DNA of 42,982 nt from Stenotrophomonas maltophilia. GTDB taxonomy: Bacteria > Pseudomonadota > Gammaproteobacteria > Xanthomonadales > Xanthomonadaceae. Under the pieces are notes generated by a model. That model ran no database searches. It was not told where the DNA came from and worked only from the letters and a program-made list of their open reading frames with translations. Each line of letters opens with the position of its first letter. Positions within the stretch are counted from its first letter, which is position 1. Shown here in pieces: positions 6,813 to 16,944 of the stretch. Location of the stretch: positions 1-42,982 of the forward strand of contig NZ_RXLZ01000044.1 in assembly GCF_003970865.1 (NCBI RefSeq). Direction: 5' to 3'. The position numbers and the translations under genes are program-made.

Positions 6813-9800
6813 CTACGCCCGCTGCGCGCGCTTGAGCAGCTTCGCTTCGCGCTTGCGTGCGCGACGTGCCCGCCAGCGCTCGGCCAGGCAGGAGAAGATC
6901 ACGTACAGCGCCGGCGTGCTGAGCAGGGTCAGGCTCTGCGAGAACAGCAGGCCGCCGATCATCGCGATACCCAGCGGACGACGCAGCTCGGACCCTTCGC
7001 CCAGGCCGATCGCCAACGGAACCGCGGCCAGGATCGCCACCATCGTGGTCATCATGATCGGGCGGAAGCGCACGATGCTGGCCTCACGTGCCGCCTCGCG
7101 CGGTGCCAGCCCATGTTCGCGCTGCGCCACCAGCGCGAAGTCGATCATCATGATCGCGTTCTTCTTGACGATGCCGATCAGCAGCACCAGCGCGATCATC
7201 GAGATCACCGACAACTCGGTGTTGGTGCCGAACAACGCCAGCAGCGCACCCACGCCCGCCGCCGGCAGCGTGGACAGGATGGTGACCGGGTGGATCAGGC
7301 TCTCGTAGAGCATGCCCAGCACCAGGTACACGGTCAGGATCGCGGCAAACACCAGGATCAGCATGTCGCTGGGGTCGGAGTTGAACCCGAAACCGGCGTC
7401 ATCAGCCAGGCGGATGTCGCCGGGCATGCGCATGCCGGCCACTGTCGCGTCGATGATCGCCTTGGCCTCGCCCATGCTCACGTTCGGCGCCAGGTTGTAG
7501 CTGAGGTCCATCGTCGTGTACTGGTTCTCATGGGTGATCTGCGAAGGCGCCAGCCCCGGCACCTGCCTGGCCACCGCCGTGAGCGGCACCATGTCACCGT
7601 TGCGCGCACGCACATGCACCTCGTCCAGCGCCGCCGGCGTAGCGGTCTGCGAAGGAAGGGCGTTGACCACCACGCTGTACTGGTTGATGTCCGAATAGAT
7701 GGTGGAGATCTGGCGCTGGCCGAACGCGCCGTACAGCGCGCCGTCGATGGCGCCGACCGAAACGCCCAGGCGGGCCGCCTTGGCACGGTCGATCTCGATG
7801 TTCTGGCGCAGCCCGGCATTGTCCACGTCGGTGCCGACGTCGCGCAGCTTCGGGTTCTTCTTCAACTCCGCCTGCAGCTTGGGCAGCCATTCCTGCAGTG
7901 ACGCCAGGTCGTTGCCCTGCAGCGAGATGCGGTACTGCGCGCCCTGGCTGGAGCCACCGCCATCGTTGCTGGGCAGGTCCTGGATCGCACGCAGGCGCAG
8001 CTGCAGGTCGGGGTAGCGGTCGGCCTTGGCGCTCAGTCGCGCCAGGGCATGCGCGGTGGTTTCGCGGCGGCCTTCCTTGCGCGACTTCAGCTCGACGTTG
8101 AACTGTGCGCTGGAACCCTGGCGGCCGCTGCCCAGGCGCACGCCCACCGTCTTCACCGCCGGGTCGGCCATCAGCATGTCGGTGATGCGGCGCTGGCGGC
8201 TGACCATGTCCTCGAAGGAGACCGTGGCGCTGGAGTTGGCGCGGCCCCAGATCAGGCCGGTGTCCTGCGGCGGGAACGCGCCCTTCTTCACTGCACCGAA
8301 CAGGAAGACGGTGGCACCGATCAGCAGCAGCGGCGTCAGCGACAGCAGCAGCGCGTGGCGCAGCGAGAAGTCGAGGAAAACGGTGTAGATGCGCAGCATG
8401 CGCTCGTGGCCGGCGTCCAGCCAGCGGCCGAAACGCGACGGCGGTGCGCTGTGGTCGTGCGCACTGAGGAAGCGGCTGCACAGCGCCGGGGTCAACGTCA
8501 GCGAGACGATCATCGAGACCACGATCGCTGCCACCAGGGTGACGGTGAACTCGCGGAAGAACGCGCCCATCATGCCGCTGGCGAACAGCAGCGGAATGAA
8601 CACCGCCACCAGCGAGGCGGTGATCGAGACGATGGTGAAGCCGATCTCGCGCGCGCCGGTCAGCGCCGCCTGCATTCGCGGCATGCCTTCGTCGAGGTGG
8701 CGCATGATGTTTTCGATCACCACGATCGCATCGTCGACCACGAAGCCGATCGCGATCACCAGCGCCAGCAGGCTCAGGTTGTTCAGGGTGAAGCCCATCA
8801 CGTACATCACCAGCGCGGCACCGGCCAGCGACAGCGGCACGGTCACGGCGGCGATCAACGTGGGTGCCAGCCGGCGCAGGAACAGCGCCATGGTCAGCAC
8901 CACCATCGCCAGGCTGATCAGCAGGGTGATCTGCACTTCATGCAGCGACGAGCGGATGGTTGGCGTACGGTCGAAGTACGGCGTCATCGTGGTGCCGGGC
9001 TGCAGGTAGTCGCGCAGCGCGGGGATCTGCGCCTTGACCCGGTCCACGGTCTCCACGATGTTGGCGCCGGCGCGGGTGAACACGTACATCACCACCGCCG
9101 GCTTGCGATCGAACCAGGCCGCCTGGTAGGCGTCCTGCTGGCCGTCGTAGACGTTGGCGATGTCCTTCAGCCGGATCACCCGGCCATCGCCCTGGGTCTT
9201 GACCACCAGGTCGGCGAAGTCGGTGGCGCGGGCGACCGAATCGTTGGCGATGATCGCGGTGGTGGTGTTGCCATCGCTGAGGAAGCCGGTGGGCGAGGTC
9301 ACGTTGGCTGCACGCACGGCGTTGCGCAGGTCGTCGGCGGTCAGGCCGAGTGCGTTCATCAGGCGCAGGTTGACGTCCACGCGTACCGCCGGCGTCGAAG
9401 CACCGGCGATGTCGACCGAGGCGACGCCGCTGATCTGGCGGATGCGCTGCGCCAGCAGCGAGTCGGCGACGTTGTACAACTCATCGGCCGACTGCGTCTG
9501 CGAGGTGAGCGCGATGGCGATCACCGGATCGTCGTTCGGGTTCGCCTTCTGGTACATCGGCGACCCCATGCCCGAGGGCAGGTCGGCCTGCGCCGAGTTG
9601 ATCGCGGTCTGTACGTCCAGCGCGGCCGAATCGATGTTGCGGCCACTCTGGAAGATCATGAACACCAGCGAGCTGCCTTCCGAGCTCGACGAGCGCATGC
9701 GGTCGATGCCCGGCAGCTGGCCGAGATGACGTTCCAGCGGCGCGGTGACCGTGGAGGCCATGGTTGCCGCATCTGCACCGGACTGGCTGGCGTGCACGAA

Positions 9801-9935
9801 GATGACCGGGATCTCGATGTTCGGCAGTGCCGACACGCCCAGGCGCAGGTAGCAGATCAGGCCGACCATGAACAGGCCGATGGCCAGCAGCGCGGTGCCG
9901 ATCGGGCGGCGGATGAAGGGGCCGGACAGGTTCAC
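6813..9935 (-). CDS. smeK: RND efflux permease (second permease, SmeK/MdtC-like)
   Basis: A 1040-residue HAE1-type RND transporter that exports drugs using the proton gradient. It has the FIRRPIGTALL N-terminal helix, two large periplasmic loops, the paired proton-relay aspartates in TM4 (GFVVDDAIVVIENI) and the TM10 lysine (GIVKKNAIMMIDF). It starts at GTG 9935, since an upstream ATG overlapping the previous stop is out of frame and closes quickly. It follows the first permease by 31 bp and ends the three-gene operon. Two different permeases after one adaptor is the MdtABC plan. In S. maltophilia the pump with that plan is SmeIJK, linked in the literature to aminoglycoside, tetracycline and fluoroquinolone tolerance and to envelope stress. 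Family certain; symbol inferred from architecture. Confidence 0.88.
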   Translation of the reverse strand: MNLSGPFIRRPIGTALLAIGLFMVGLICYLRLGVSALPNIEIPVIFVHASQSGADAATMASTVTAPLERHLGQLPGIDRMRSSSSEGSSLVFMIFQSGRNIDSAALDVQTAINSAQADLPSGMGSPMYQKANPNDDPVIAIALTSQTQSADELYNVADSLLAQRIRQISGVASVDIAGASTPAVRVDVNLRLMNALGLTADDLRNAVRAANVTSPTGFLSDGNTTTAIIANDSVARATDFADLVVKTQGDGRVIRLKDIANVYDGQQDAYQAAWFDRKPAVVMYVFTRAGANIVETVDRVKAQIPALRDYLQPGTTMTPYFDRTPTIRSSLHEVQITLLISLAMVVLTMALFLRRLAPTLIAAVTVPLSLAGAALVMYVMGFTLNNLSLLALVIAIGFVVDDAIVVIENIMRHLDEGMPRMQAALTGAREIGFTIVSITASLVAVFIPLLFASGMMGAFFREFTVTLVAAIVVSMIVSLTLTPALCSRFLSAHDHSAPPSRFGRWLDAGHERMLRIYTVFLDFSLRHALLLSLTPLLLIGATVFLFGAVKKGAFPPQDTGLIWGRANSSATVSFEDMVSRQRRITDMLMADPAVKTVGVRLGSGRQGSSAQFNVELKSRKEGRRETTAHALARLSAKADRYPDLQLRLRAIQDLPSNDGGGSSQGAQYRISLQGNDLASLQEWLPKLQAELKKNPKLRDVGTDVDNAGLRQNIEIDRAKAARLGVSVGAIDGALYGAFGQRQISTIYSDINQYSVVVNALPSQTATPAALDEVHVRARNGDMVPLTAVARQVPGLAPSQITHENQYTTMDLSYNLAPNVSMGEAKAIIDATVAGMRMPGDIRLADDAGFGFNSDPSDMLILVFAAILTVYLVLGMLYESLIHPVTILSTLPAAGVGALLALFGTNTELSVISMIALVLLIGIVKKNAIMMIDFALVAQREHGLAPREAAREASIVRFRPIMMTTMVAILAAVPLAIGLGEGSELRRPLGIAMIGGLLFSQSLTLLSTPALYVIFSCLAERWRARRARKREAKLLKRAQRA

Positions 9936-9966
9936 CGTGCGGCCCCCCGCGGCAGCGGGGCGTGGA

Positions 9967-12900
9967 TCATGCCCGTGGCTCCTGCAGCGAACCGTCGCGC
10001 AGTGCGCGCTGCTCGCGGCGGCGGGCAAGCCATTCGGAGAAGCGCTCCATGTACAGGTAGATCACCGGCGTGGTGTACAGGGTCACCAGCTGCGACAGCA
10101 GCAGGCCGCCGACGATGGCGATGCCCAGCGGGCGGCGCAGTTCCGAACCGATGCCGGTACCCAGTGCCAGCGGCAGCGCGCCGAGCATGGCCGCAGCGGT
10201 GGTCATCATGATCGGGCGGAAGCGCAGCAGGCAGGCGCGACGGATCGCTTCATGCGCATTGGCACCGGCGCGGCGCGCCTCGATCGCGAAGTCCACCATC
10301 ATGATGCCGTTCTTCTTGACGATGCCGATCAGCAGCACGATGCCGACGATGCCATCCACCGACAGGCTCAGCCCGCACAGCATCAGCGCCAGCAGCGCGC
10401 CGACACCGGCCGGCGGCAGCGTGGAGATGATCGTGATCGGGTGGATGTAGCTCTCGTACAGCACGCCCAGCACGATGTAGATGACCACCAGCGAGGCCAG
10501 CAGCAGCCACACCACATCGGTCTGGCTGCCGGTGAATTCGGCGGCCTTGCCGATGAATTCGGCATGCAGGTGCGCCGGCATGTCCAGGCTGTCCTTGGTC
10601 TCCTGGATCGCACGCACGGCTTCGGACAGCGAATAGCCCGGCGCCACGTTGAACGAGACCGTCACCGCCGGCAGCTGCTGCTGGTGGCTGACCACCAGCG
10701 GCGCACTGCTGACCTTGCCTTCGGCCAGTGCCGACAGCGGAATGATGCTGCCGGCGCCGACGGTGATGCCGGTGTTCTGCGCGCCGATGCCGGTGGCGGT
10801 GGACGAGTTGGACGAGGTGACCTGGCCGAAGCTGGTGGCATTGGTGCCGGTGAGGGCGCCTGCACCGTTGGAGGCCACGGCCAGCTGTTCCATCAGCGCG
10901 GTGCTGGTGCGGAACTCCGGCGCCACTTCCAGCACAACCCGATACTGGTTGAGTTCGGTGAAGATGGTCGAGATCTGGCGCTGGCCGAACGCATCGTAGA
11001 GCGTGTCGTCGATGGTCTGCATCGGCACGCCCAGCACGCTGGCCTTGTCGCGGTCGATGTTCAGTTCAAGCGCGCGGCCCTGGTTGGACAGGTTGTTGTC
11101 GACGTCGGCCAGCTCCGGGCGCTTGCGCAGCGCTTCGGTCAGGCGCGTGGCCTGGGTGGCCACCGTCGCCGAATCCACGTCCGACAGCGAGTACTGGTAC
11201 TCGGTGGCGGCCACGCGGGTGTCCAGGGTCACGTCCTGTACCGGCTTCAGGTACAGCGCCACGCCCGGAATACCGGCCACCGCCTTCTGCAGGCGCGGCA
11301 GGATCTCATCCAGGCCATCGCGCTCGCCGCGCTCCTTCAGCACGATCGACAGTTGGCCCTGGTTGAGCGTGGGATTCATGCTGCCGGCGCCGATGAAGGC
11401 CGACACGCCGGTCACATCCGGATCCTGCCGCAGCGCCTCGGCCACCTGCTTGGTGCGCTGCTCCATCTGCGGGAAGGCGATGTTCTGGTCGGCCTGGACC
11501 ACGCCGGTGATCAGGCCGGTGTCCTGTTCGGGCAGCAGGCCCTTGGGAATCAGCACGTACAGCAGCACAGTCAGCACCAGTGCGCCGCCGGCCACGGCCA
11601 GGGTCAGGCGCTGGTGGTCCAGCACCCAGTCCAGGCTGCGCTCGTACAGGCCGACGGTGCGCGTCCACAGGTTCTGCTTGCCGGCCGCCGCTGCGCGCTC
11701 ATGCGCGTCCTCGCCCTCGGGCAGGGCGTCGGGCTTGAGCAGGTAGGCGCACATCATCGGGGTCAGCGTCAGCGAGATCAGCATCGACAGCACGACAGCG
11801 ATGCTCAGCACCCACGCGAACTCGTGGAACAGGCGGCCGGTGACGCCGGGCATCAGCAGCAGCGGCAGGAACACCGCCACCAGTGAAACGGTCAGCGACA
11901 GCACGGTAAAGCCGATCTGGCGTGCACCGATCTCGGCCGCTTCCTTGCCACTCTTGCCCTGTTCGATGTAGCGCACGATGTTCTCGATCATCACGATCGC
12001 ATCGTCGACCACGAAACCGGTGGCCACCACCAGCGCCATCAGCGACAGGTTGTCCAGCGACATGCCGGCGAAGGCCATCACCGCGAAGGTGCCTGCAAGC
12101 GACAACGGCACCGCCACCGAGGGGATGATCGTGGCCCACAGGCGGCGCAGGAACACGAAGATCACCGCCACCACCAGGCCGATGGTCAGGATCAGGGTGA
12201 ACTGCACCTCATGCACCGAGGCGCGGATGGTCTCGGTACGGTCGTTGAAGATCTCCAGGTGCACGTCGGCTGGCAGCACGCCCTGCAGCTGCGGCAGGAT
12301 CGCGCGGATGCGCTCGACGGTCTGCACGATGTTGGCGCCCGGCTGGCGGCGCACTTCCAGCAGCACCGCCGGCTTGCCATCGGCCCAGGCGGCCAGCTGG
12401 TCGTTCTCCACGCCATCAACCACCTCGGCCACGTCGGACAAACGCACCGGACGGCCGTTCTTGTAGCTGATGATGGTGTCGCGGTACTCGGCGGCACTGG
12501 TGAGCTGGTCGTTGGTACCGATGCTGTAGGACTGGGTCTTGCCGTTCAGCGAACCCTTCGGCGCGTTGACGTTGGCCTGGGTCAGCGCGCTGCGCAGCTG
12601 CTCCAGGGTCAGGCCCATGTTCGAAAGCTGTGCCGGATTGACCTGGATGCGCACGGCCGGGCGCACGTTGCCAGCGATCGAGACCAGGCCCACGCCCTGC
12701 ACCTGCGACAGGCGCTGGGCCAGGATCGAGTCGGCGTAGTTGTTGACGTCGCGCAGCGGGCGCGTGTCAGAGGTCAGTTTCAGGGTGACGATGGCCGCGT
12801 CGGCCGGATTCACCCGGTTGTAGACCGGCTGGTAGGGCAACGACGAGGGCAGGGTGGCCTGGCGGATCGCCGCCTGTACGTCCTGCGCGGCGATGTCGAT

Positions 12901-13200
12901 GTTCCGGTCCATCGAGAACTGCAGGATGATCGTGGACAACCCGGCCGACGAGTCGGAGGTCATCAGCTCCAGCCCGGAGATCTGCCCGAACTGGCGCTCC
13001 AGCGGCGTGGTGACCAGCGAGGCCATGGTGGTGGCGTTGGCGCCGGGGTACTGGGTGGTGACCACCAGGCTGGGCGCATCGATTTCCGGCAGCGCCGACA
13101 CCGGCAGCTTGCGGTAACCGAGGATGCCCAGCAGCAACAGGCCCGCCATCAACAGCGAGGTGGCGATGGGGCGGCGGATGAAGATCGTCGAAAAGCCCAC
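9967..13200 (-). CDS. smeJ: RND efflux permease (first permease, SmeJ/MdtB-like)
   Basis: A 1077-residue RND permease. It has FIRRPIATSLL at the N-terminus, TM4 proton-relay aspartates (GFVVDDAIVMIENI), the TM10 KK motif (GIVKKNGIMMVDF) and the PLSLAGTFAVM segment of TM3-TM4. It is longer than its partner, partly because of a Ser/Thr/Gly-rich insert (FGQVTSSNSSTATGIGAQNT, around residues 790-810) in the second periplasmic loop. It starts at GTG 13200, with AAGGAT 6 bases upstream. It lies 73 bp after the adaptor and 31 bp before the second permease. In MdtB-MdtC the two permeases form a mixed trimer with different roles; the same is inferred here. No outer-membrane factor is encoded nearby, so a distant TolC-like protein would be needed. 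Confidence 0.88.
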   Translation of the reverse strand: MGFSTIFIRRPIATSLLMAGLLLLGILGYRKLPVSALPEIDAPSLVVTTQYPGANATTMASLVTTPLERQFGQISGLELMTSDSSAGLSTIILQFSMDRNIDIAAQDVQAAIRQATLPSSLPYQPVYNRVNPADAAIVTLKLTSDTRPLRDVNNYADSILAQRLSQVQGVGLVSIAGNVRPAVRIQVNPAQLSNMGLTLEQLRSALTQANVNAPKGSLNGKTQSYSIGTNDQLTSAAEYRDTIISYKNGRPVRLSDVAEVVDGVENDQLAAWADGKPAVLLEVRRQPGANIVQTVERIRAILPQLQGVLPADVHLEIFNDRTETIRASVHEVQFTLILTIGLVVAVIFVFLRRLWATIIPSVAVPLSLAGTFAVMAFAGMSLDNLSLMALVVATGFVVDDAIVMIENIVRYIEQGKSGKEAAEIGARQIGFTVLSLTVSLVAVFLPLLLMPGVTGRLFHEFAWVLSIAVVLSMLISLTLTPMMCAYLLKPDALPEGEDAHERAAAAGKQNLWTRTVGLYERSLDWVLDHQRLTLAVAGGALVLTVLLYVLIPKGLLPEQDTGLITGVVQADQNIAFPQMEQRTKQVAEALRQDPDVTGVSAFIGAGSMNPTLNQGQLSIVLKERGERDGLDEILPRLQKAVAGIPGVALYLKPVQDVTLDTRVAATEYQYSLSDVDSATVATQATRLTEALRKRPELADVDNNLSNQGRALELNIDRDKASVLGVPMQTIDDTLYDAFGQRQISTIFTELNQYRVVLEVAPEFRTSTALMEQLAVASNGAGALTGTNATSFGQVTSSNSSTATGIGAQNTGITVGAGSIIPLSALAEGKVSSAPLVVSHQQQLPAVTVSFNVAPGYSLSEAVRAIQETKDSLDMPAHLHAEFIGKAAEFTGSQTDVVWLLLASLVVIYIVLGVLYESYIHPITIISTLPPAGVGALLALMLCGLSLSVDGIVGIVLLIGIVKKNGIMMVDFAIEARRAGANAHEAIRRACLLRFRPIMMTTAAAMLGALPLALGTGIGSELRRPLGIAIVGGLLLSQLVTLYTTPVIYLYMERFSEWLARRREQRALRDGSLQEPRA

Positions 13201-13273
13201 GGACTGATCCTTGCTGGCACTTCAATGGCAGCGCCGGCAGGCTTGCCGGCGCGGGAAGGTCAGTAGCCTGCGC

Positions 13274-14515
13274 TCAGCGCGGGCCACCACCGCGACGGCC
13301 ACCGCCGCCGTTCTTCTGTTCGGCGGCCTTCAGTTCGGCCTCGGTCGGTGCGACCGGAGTCTCGCCCGGCTTCAGCGCGGTGACCTTGCTGCCCGGCTTC
13401 AGGCGGAACTGGCCTTCACTGACTACCCGCTCGCCGCCCTTCAGGCCTTCGGCGATCTGCACCTGGCTGTCGCCCACTTCCACGCCGCTGCGCACGGTCT
13501 GCATCTTCACCGTGTTGTCGCCCTGCACGACATAGACGTACTCGCCATCCGGCCCACGCAGTACGGCCTGGGTCGGGATGACCACGCCGCCGGCGATCGT
13601 GCGCAGCTGCATGCGCACGTTGACGAACTGGCCCGGCCACAGTCCGTTGTCGGTGTTGTCGAAGATCGCGCGCGCCTTGAACGTGCCGCTGTCGGCACTG
13701 ATCAGGTTGTCGACCACGTCAAGCTTGCCGTCGCCGGACAGCACGTGCGAATCGGCGCGGTCCAGTGCCGCGACGGGTACCGCACCGGCGGCCTGCGCCT
13801 GGCGCACATCGCCGAGCTGGCGCTCGGGCAGGTTGAACAGCACGTGGATCGGATGGATCTGGGTCAGGGTGACCAGCGCGGTGCCGGCGTTGACCACATT
13901 GCCGGCGTCGACCGCACGGATGCCGGCGATGCCGGTGATCGGTGCGGTGACCTTGGTGTACTGCAGCTGTACCTGCGCCGAGCGCATGCTGGCCTCGTTG
14001 GCGGCCACGGCGCTTTCATACTGTGCCACTTGGTTTCGCTGTGTATCCAGATCGGTCTTGGCGACGAACTGACGATACTCCGGCGCGTTCGAGCGCTGGT
14101 AGTTGGAACGCGCGGTGGCCAGCAGCGCCTCGTTCTGGCGCTTGGATGCCACCGCCTGGTCATAGCTGGCCTGGGCGGTGCGCGGGTCGATCACCGCCAG
14201 CACATCGCCCTTCTTCACTTCCTGGCCTTCGCGGAAGTTCAGGCTCATCAGCTGTCCGCCGACCTGCGGGCTGACGGTGACGGTGTTCATTGCCGTCACC
14301 GTACCCAGCGCGCTGGCATAGACCGGCACGTCCTGGCGTGCCGCATCCACCACGGTCACCGGCACCGGGCCGGCATCCGGGTCTTCACCGCCCTGGCGCG
14401 CAGCTGCCGCCGCGCCACCGGCCTTGTCCTTGCCCCCGCCGAGTACGCGCAGGCCGACCACGGCCAGCACCAGTACCGCCACGACCAGCAGCACGATCTT
14501 CCAAACACGTGACAT
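13274..14515 (-). CDS. smeI: RND periplasmic adaptor (membrane fusion protein, SmeI/MdtA-like)
   Basis: A 413-residue adaptor that joins the RND permease to an outer-membrane channel. It has an N-terminal membrane anchor (IVLLVVAVLVLAVVGL, ~residues 7-24) with no lipobox, a lipoyl half-motif around VSPQVGGQLMSLNFREGQEV, an alpha-hairpin (~105-165), a second lipoyl half (VTAPITGIAGIRAVDAGNVV) and beta-barrel and membrane-proximal domains. The C-terminus is an unusual Gly/Arg tail, GGGGRRGGGPR. It is the first gene of the efflux operon, and the 186 bp before it is shared with the divergent M20 hydrolase. No regulator gene is adjacent, consistent with control from elsewhere. Symbol inferred from the adaptor plus two-permease layout. 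Confidence 0.87.
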   Translation of the reverse strand: MSRVWKIVLLVVAVLVLAVVGLRVLGGGKDKAGGAAAAARQGGEDPDAGPVPVTVVDAARQDVPVYASALGTVTAMNTVTVSPQVGGQLMSLNFREGQEVKKGDVLAVIDPRTAQASYDQAVASKRQNEALLATARSNYQRSNAPEYRQFVAKTDLDTQRNQVAQYESAVAANEASMRSAQVQLQYTKVTAPITGIAGIRAVDAGNVVNAGTALVTLTQIHPIHVLFNLPERQLGDVRQAQAAGAVPVAALDRADSHVLSGDGKLDVVDNLISADSGTFKARAIFDNTDNGLWPGQFVNVRMQLRTIAGGVVIPTQAVLRGPDGEYVYVVQGDNTVKMQTVRSGVEVGDSQVQIAEGLKGGERVVSEGQFRLKPGSKVTALKPGETPVAPTEAELKAAEQKNGGGGRRGGGPR

Positions 14516-14701
14516 TCAAGGACTCCAAGAGGGCTGGACGGGGCGCGACCCCGGTTGGCAATGCGCAAAGCATACCTGCGCCACATCACGTTTCCTGCAT
14601 GACGGATGGGACGGGCGCTATGACCGGATCTGGCCGCGGAGGTTCCCGTGGCGGCGGCGTTGCCCTACATTCAGCTGGAACCCCCTGCCGTGGAGATCGC
14701 G

Positions 14702-16018
14702 ATGCGCCGTTCGCTGTTGCTGTCCGCCCTGCTGCTGGCCCTGCCGGCCCTTGCCCATGCCCAGGACGGGCAACGCCCCGAAGTGACCGCCGCCGCCCAG
14801 CGCCTGCAGGCCAAGGTGGTCGAATGGCGCCGTGACTTCCATCAGCACCCGGAACTGTCCAACCGCGAGGTGCGAACCTCGGCCGAGGTCGCCAAGCGCC
14901 TGCGTGCGATGGGCCTGAAGCCGAAGACCGGCATCGCCCACCACGGCGTGGTGGCGATCATCGAAGGCGGCAAGCCCGGCCCGAAGATCGCCCTGCGCGC
15001 GGACATGGACGCGCTGCCGGTGACCGAGCAGACCGGCCTGCCGTTCGCCTCCAAGGCCACCGACCAGTACCGCGGCCAGACCGTGGGCGTGATGCATGCC
15101 TGCGGCCATGACGCGCACACCGCCACCCTGCTGGGCGTGGCCGAAGCATTGGTCGCGATGAAGAAGGACCTGCCGGGCCAGGTGATGCTGATCTTCCAGC
15201 CGGCCGAGGAAGGCGCGCCGCCACCGGAGGAGGGTGGCGCCGCACTCATGTTGAAGGAAGGCCTGTTCGCCGACTTCAAGCCGGAGGCCGTGTTTGGCCT
15301 GCATGTGTTCTCCAGCGTGCAGGCCGGGCAGATCGCCGTGCGTGGTGGCCCGCTGATGGCGGCTTCGGATCGATTCGGGATCAAGGTGACCGGTCGCCAG
15401 ACGCACGGTTCCGCACCGTGGAACGGCATTGACCCGATCGTCGCCACCGCCGATCTGGTGGGAACCGCGCAGACCATCGTCAGCCGCCGTGCCAACCTGT
15501 CCAAGCAGCCGGCGGTGCTGACCTTCGGCGCGATCAACGGCGGCATCCGCTACAACATCATTCCCGATGAAGTGGAGATGGTCGGCACCATCCGCACCTT
15601 CGATGAAGGCATGCGCCAGCAGATCTTTGCCGACCTGCGCAACGTGGCCGAGCACACCGCCGCCGCGCATGGTGCGAAAGCGGTGACCGAGATCTACGAG
15701 GCCGACGGCAATCCGGCCACGGTGAACGACCCGGCATTGACGGCGAAGATGCTGCCGAGCCTGCAGGCGGTGGTAGGCAAGGACAACGTGTACGAGCCGC
15801 CGCTGCAGATGGGTGCGGAGGATTTCTCGCTGTACGCGAAGGAAGTGCCGGGGATGTTCTTCTTCGTCGGCTCCACCAGCGTGGGCATCGACCCGGCGAC
15901 GGCGCCGGCGAACCATTCGCCGAAGTTCCTGCTGGATGAGAAGGCGCTGGATGTGGGGCTGCGCGCGCTGCTGCAGGTGAGCCTGGATTACCTGCACGGT
16001 GCAGGCACTCCGGCGGGA
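14702..16018 (+). CDS. Exported M20 family metallo-amidohydrolase
   Basis: A peptidase-M20D-type amidohydrolase of about 438 residues with a signal peptide (MRRSLLLSALLLALPALAHA, cut before QDG), so it acts in the periplasm or outside the cell. Metal-binding motifs are clear: RADMDALPV, MHACGHDAHTATLLG, QPAEEGA and the C-terminal MGAEDFSLYAKEVPGMF. The dimerisation domain lies around residues 210-330. Relatives hydrolyse N-acyl amino acids, hippurate or IAA conjugates; the substrate here is unknown. ATG 14702 is chosen because it begins the signal peptide and has GGAGATCGCG just upstream; an earlier ATG at 14648 would bury it. It is transcribed divergently from the efflux operon. Confidence 0.88.
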
Positions 16019-16021
16019 TGA

Positions 16022-16149
16022 GGGTTTCCGGCAGGGCTGCGCCCTGCACCCGCTGAGGCCAAAGCCACGTCAACGTCAAAAAGCTGGTTTCCTGAGGGAT
16101 GGCGGGGTGGGTCCGGTGGCAGGGGCCGCTGCAAGTACGTCCATGTAAG
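16022..16149. repeat. Intergenic repeat-like element ending inside the queF reading frame
   Basis: About 128 bp between the M20 gene and the conserved part of queF. It begins with a GC-rich hairpin (GGCAGGGCTGCGCCCTGC, about 16030-16047), then AAAGCCACGTCAACGTCAAAAA, and then a G-rich stretch starting GGATGGCGGGGTGGG. From memory it resembles a repetitive intergenic sequence of Stenotrophomonas/Xanthomonas, but there is no second copy in this window, so its repeat status is unproven. It supplies the first 17 codons of the only open queF start. Confidence 0.4.
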
Positions 16150-16944
16150 CTCGGTCGCGAGGTCAGTTACCCGTCGCAGTACGATCCCGGCCTGCTGTTT
16201 CCCATCCCGCGCATCGGCGCCCGCGCCGAGATCGGCCTCGATGACGCCGCGCTGCCATTCGTCGGCCACGACCGCTGGCACGCCTTCGAGCTGAGCTGGC
16301 TCGACCCGCGTGGCAAGCCGCAGGTCGCCGTCGCCACCGTGCAGGTGCCGTGCACCTCGCCGCGGTTGATCGAATCGAAGTCGTTCAAGCTGTACCTCAA
16401 CTCCCTCAACAGCACCCGTATCGACAGCGCCGAGGCACTGCGCGAGCGCCTGGTGGCCGACCTGTCGGCCTGCGCCGGTGCGCCGGTCCAGGTCGAGTTC
16501 GGCCTGCCGGGCCTGTGTGAGACGCCACTCGGTGAGTCCATCGACGGGCTGGACGTGGAGATCGACTGCTACGGTCCGCCGCAGGCGGACTTCCTCGTCG
16601 CCGATGCGGGCGAGGTGGTGGAGGAGACCCTGGTCTCGGCGCTGCTGAAGTCCAACTGCCCGGTCACCGGCCAGCCGGACTGGGCCACGGTCAGCCTGCG
16701 TTACCGCGGTCCGAAGATCGACCGTGCCGGCCTGCTGCGCTATCTGGTCAGCTACCGCGAGCATGCCGAGTTCCACGAACAGTGCGTTGAGCGGATCTTC
16801 AGCGAGGTGTCTGCGCGCTGCCAGCCGCAATGGCTGGAAGTGGAGGCCCGCTATACCCGCCGTGGTGGCCTGGACATCAATCCCTGGCGTGCCAGCCCCG
16901 GCATCGCGGCTCCGGCTGCGACCTACCGCGAACTGCGGCAGTAA
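16099..16944 (+). CDS. queF: NADPH-dependent 7-cyano-7-deazaguanine reductase QueF (altered 5' end)
   Basis: Reduces preQ0 to preQ1 in tRNA queuosine synthesis. It is the long, bimodular QueF type, with the [11 protein letters not shown] motif in the N-terminal half, the nucleophile cysteine in [14 protein letters not shown], and [10 protein letters not shown] and [12 protein letters not shown] in the C-terminal half. Family homology begins at codon 18 ([13 protein letters not shown]). Relatives have about eight residues before that point, whereas here there are 17 unrelated ones ([10 protein letters not shown]...). ATG 16099 is the only in-frame ATG, and GAGGG abuts it with no spacing. The gene may have lost its native start, may be expressed poorly, or the junction may be an assembly error. 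SMAG repeats follow immediately. Confidence 0.85.
   Translation: MAGWVRWQGPLQVRPCKLGREVSYPSQYDPGLLFPIPRIGARAEIGLDDAALPFVGHDRWHAFELSWLDPRGKPQVAVATVQVPCTSPRLIESKSFKLYLNSLNSTRIDSAEALRERLVADLSACAGAPVQVEFGLPGLCETPLGESIDGLDVEIDCYGPPQADFLVADAGEVVEETLVSALLKSNCPVTGQPDWATVSLRYRGPKIDRAGLLRYLVSYREHAEFHEQCVERIFSEVSARCQPQWLEVEARYTRRGGLDINPWRASPGIAAPAATYRELRQ

Noticed and set aside
8049..11886. Two very long plus-strand frames opposite the RND permeases
   Set aside because: Antisense shadows with repetitive His/Gln/Arg composition; the minus-strand frames are clear RND proteins.
14618..15997. 459-codon minus-strand frame opposite the M20 hydrolase
   Set aside because: Shadow frame; the plus strand has signal peptide and metal-site motifs.
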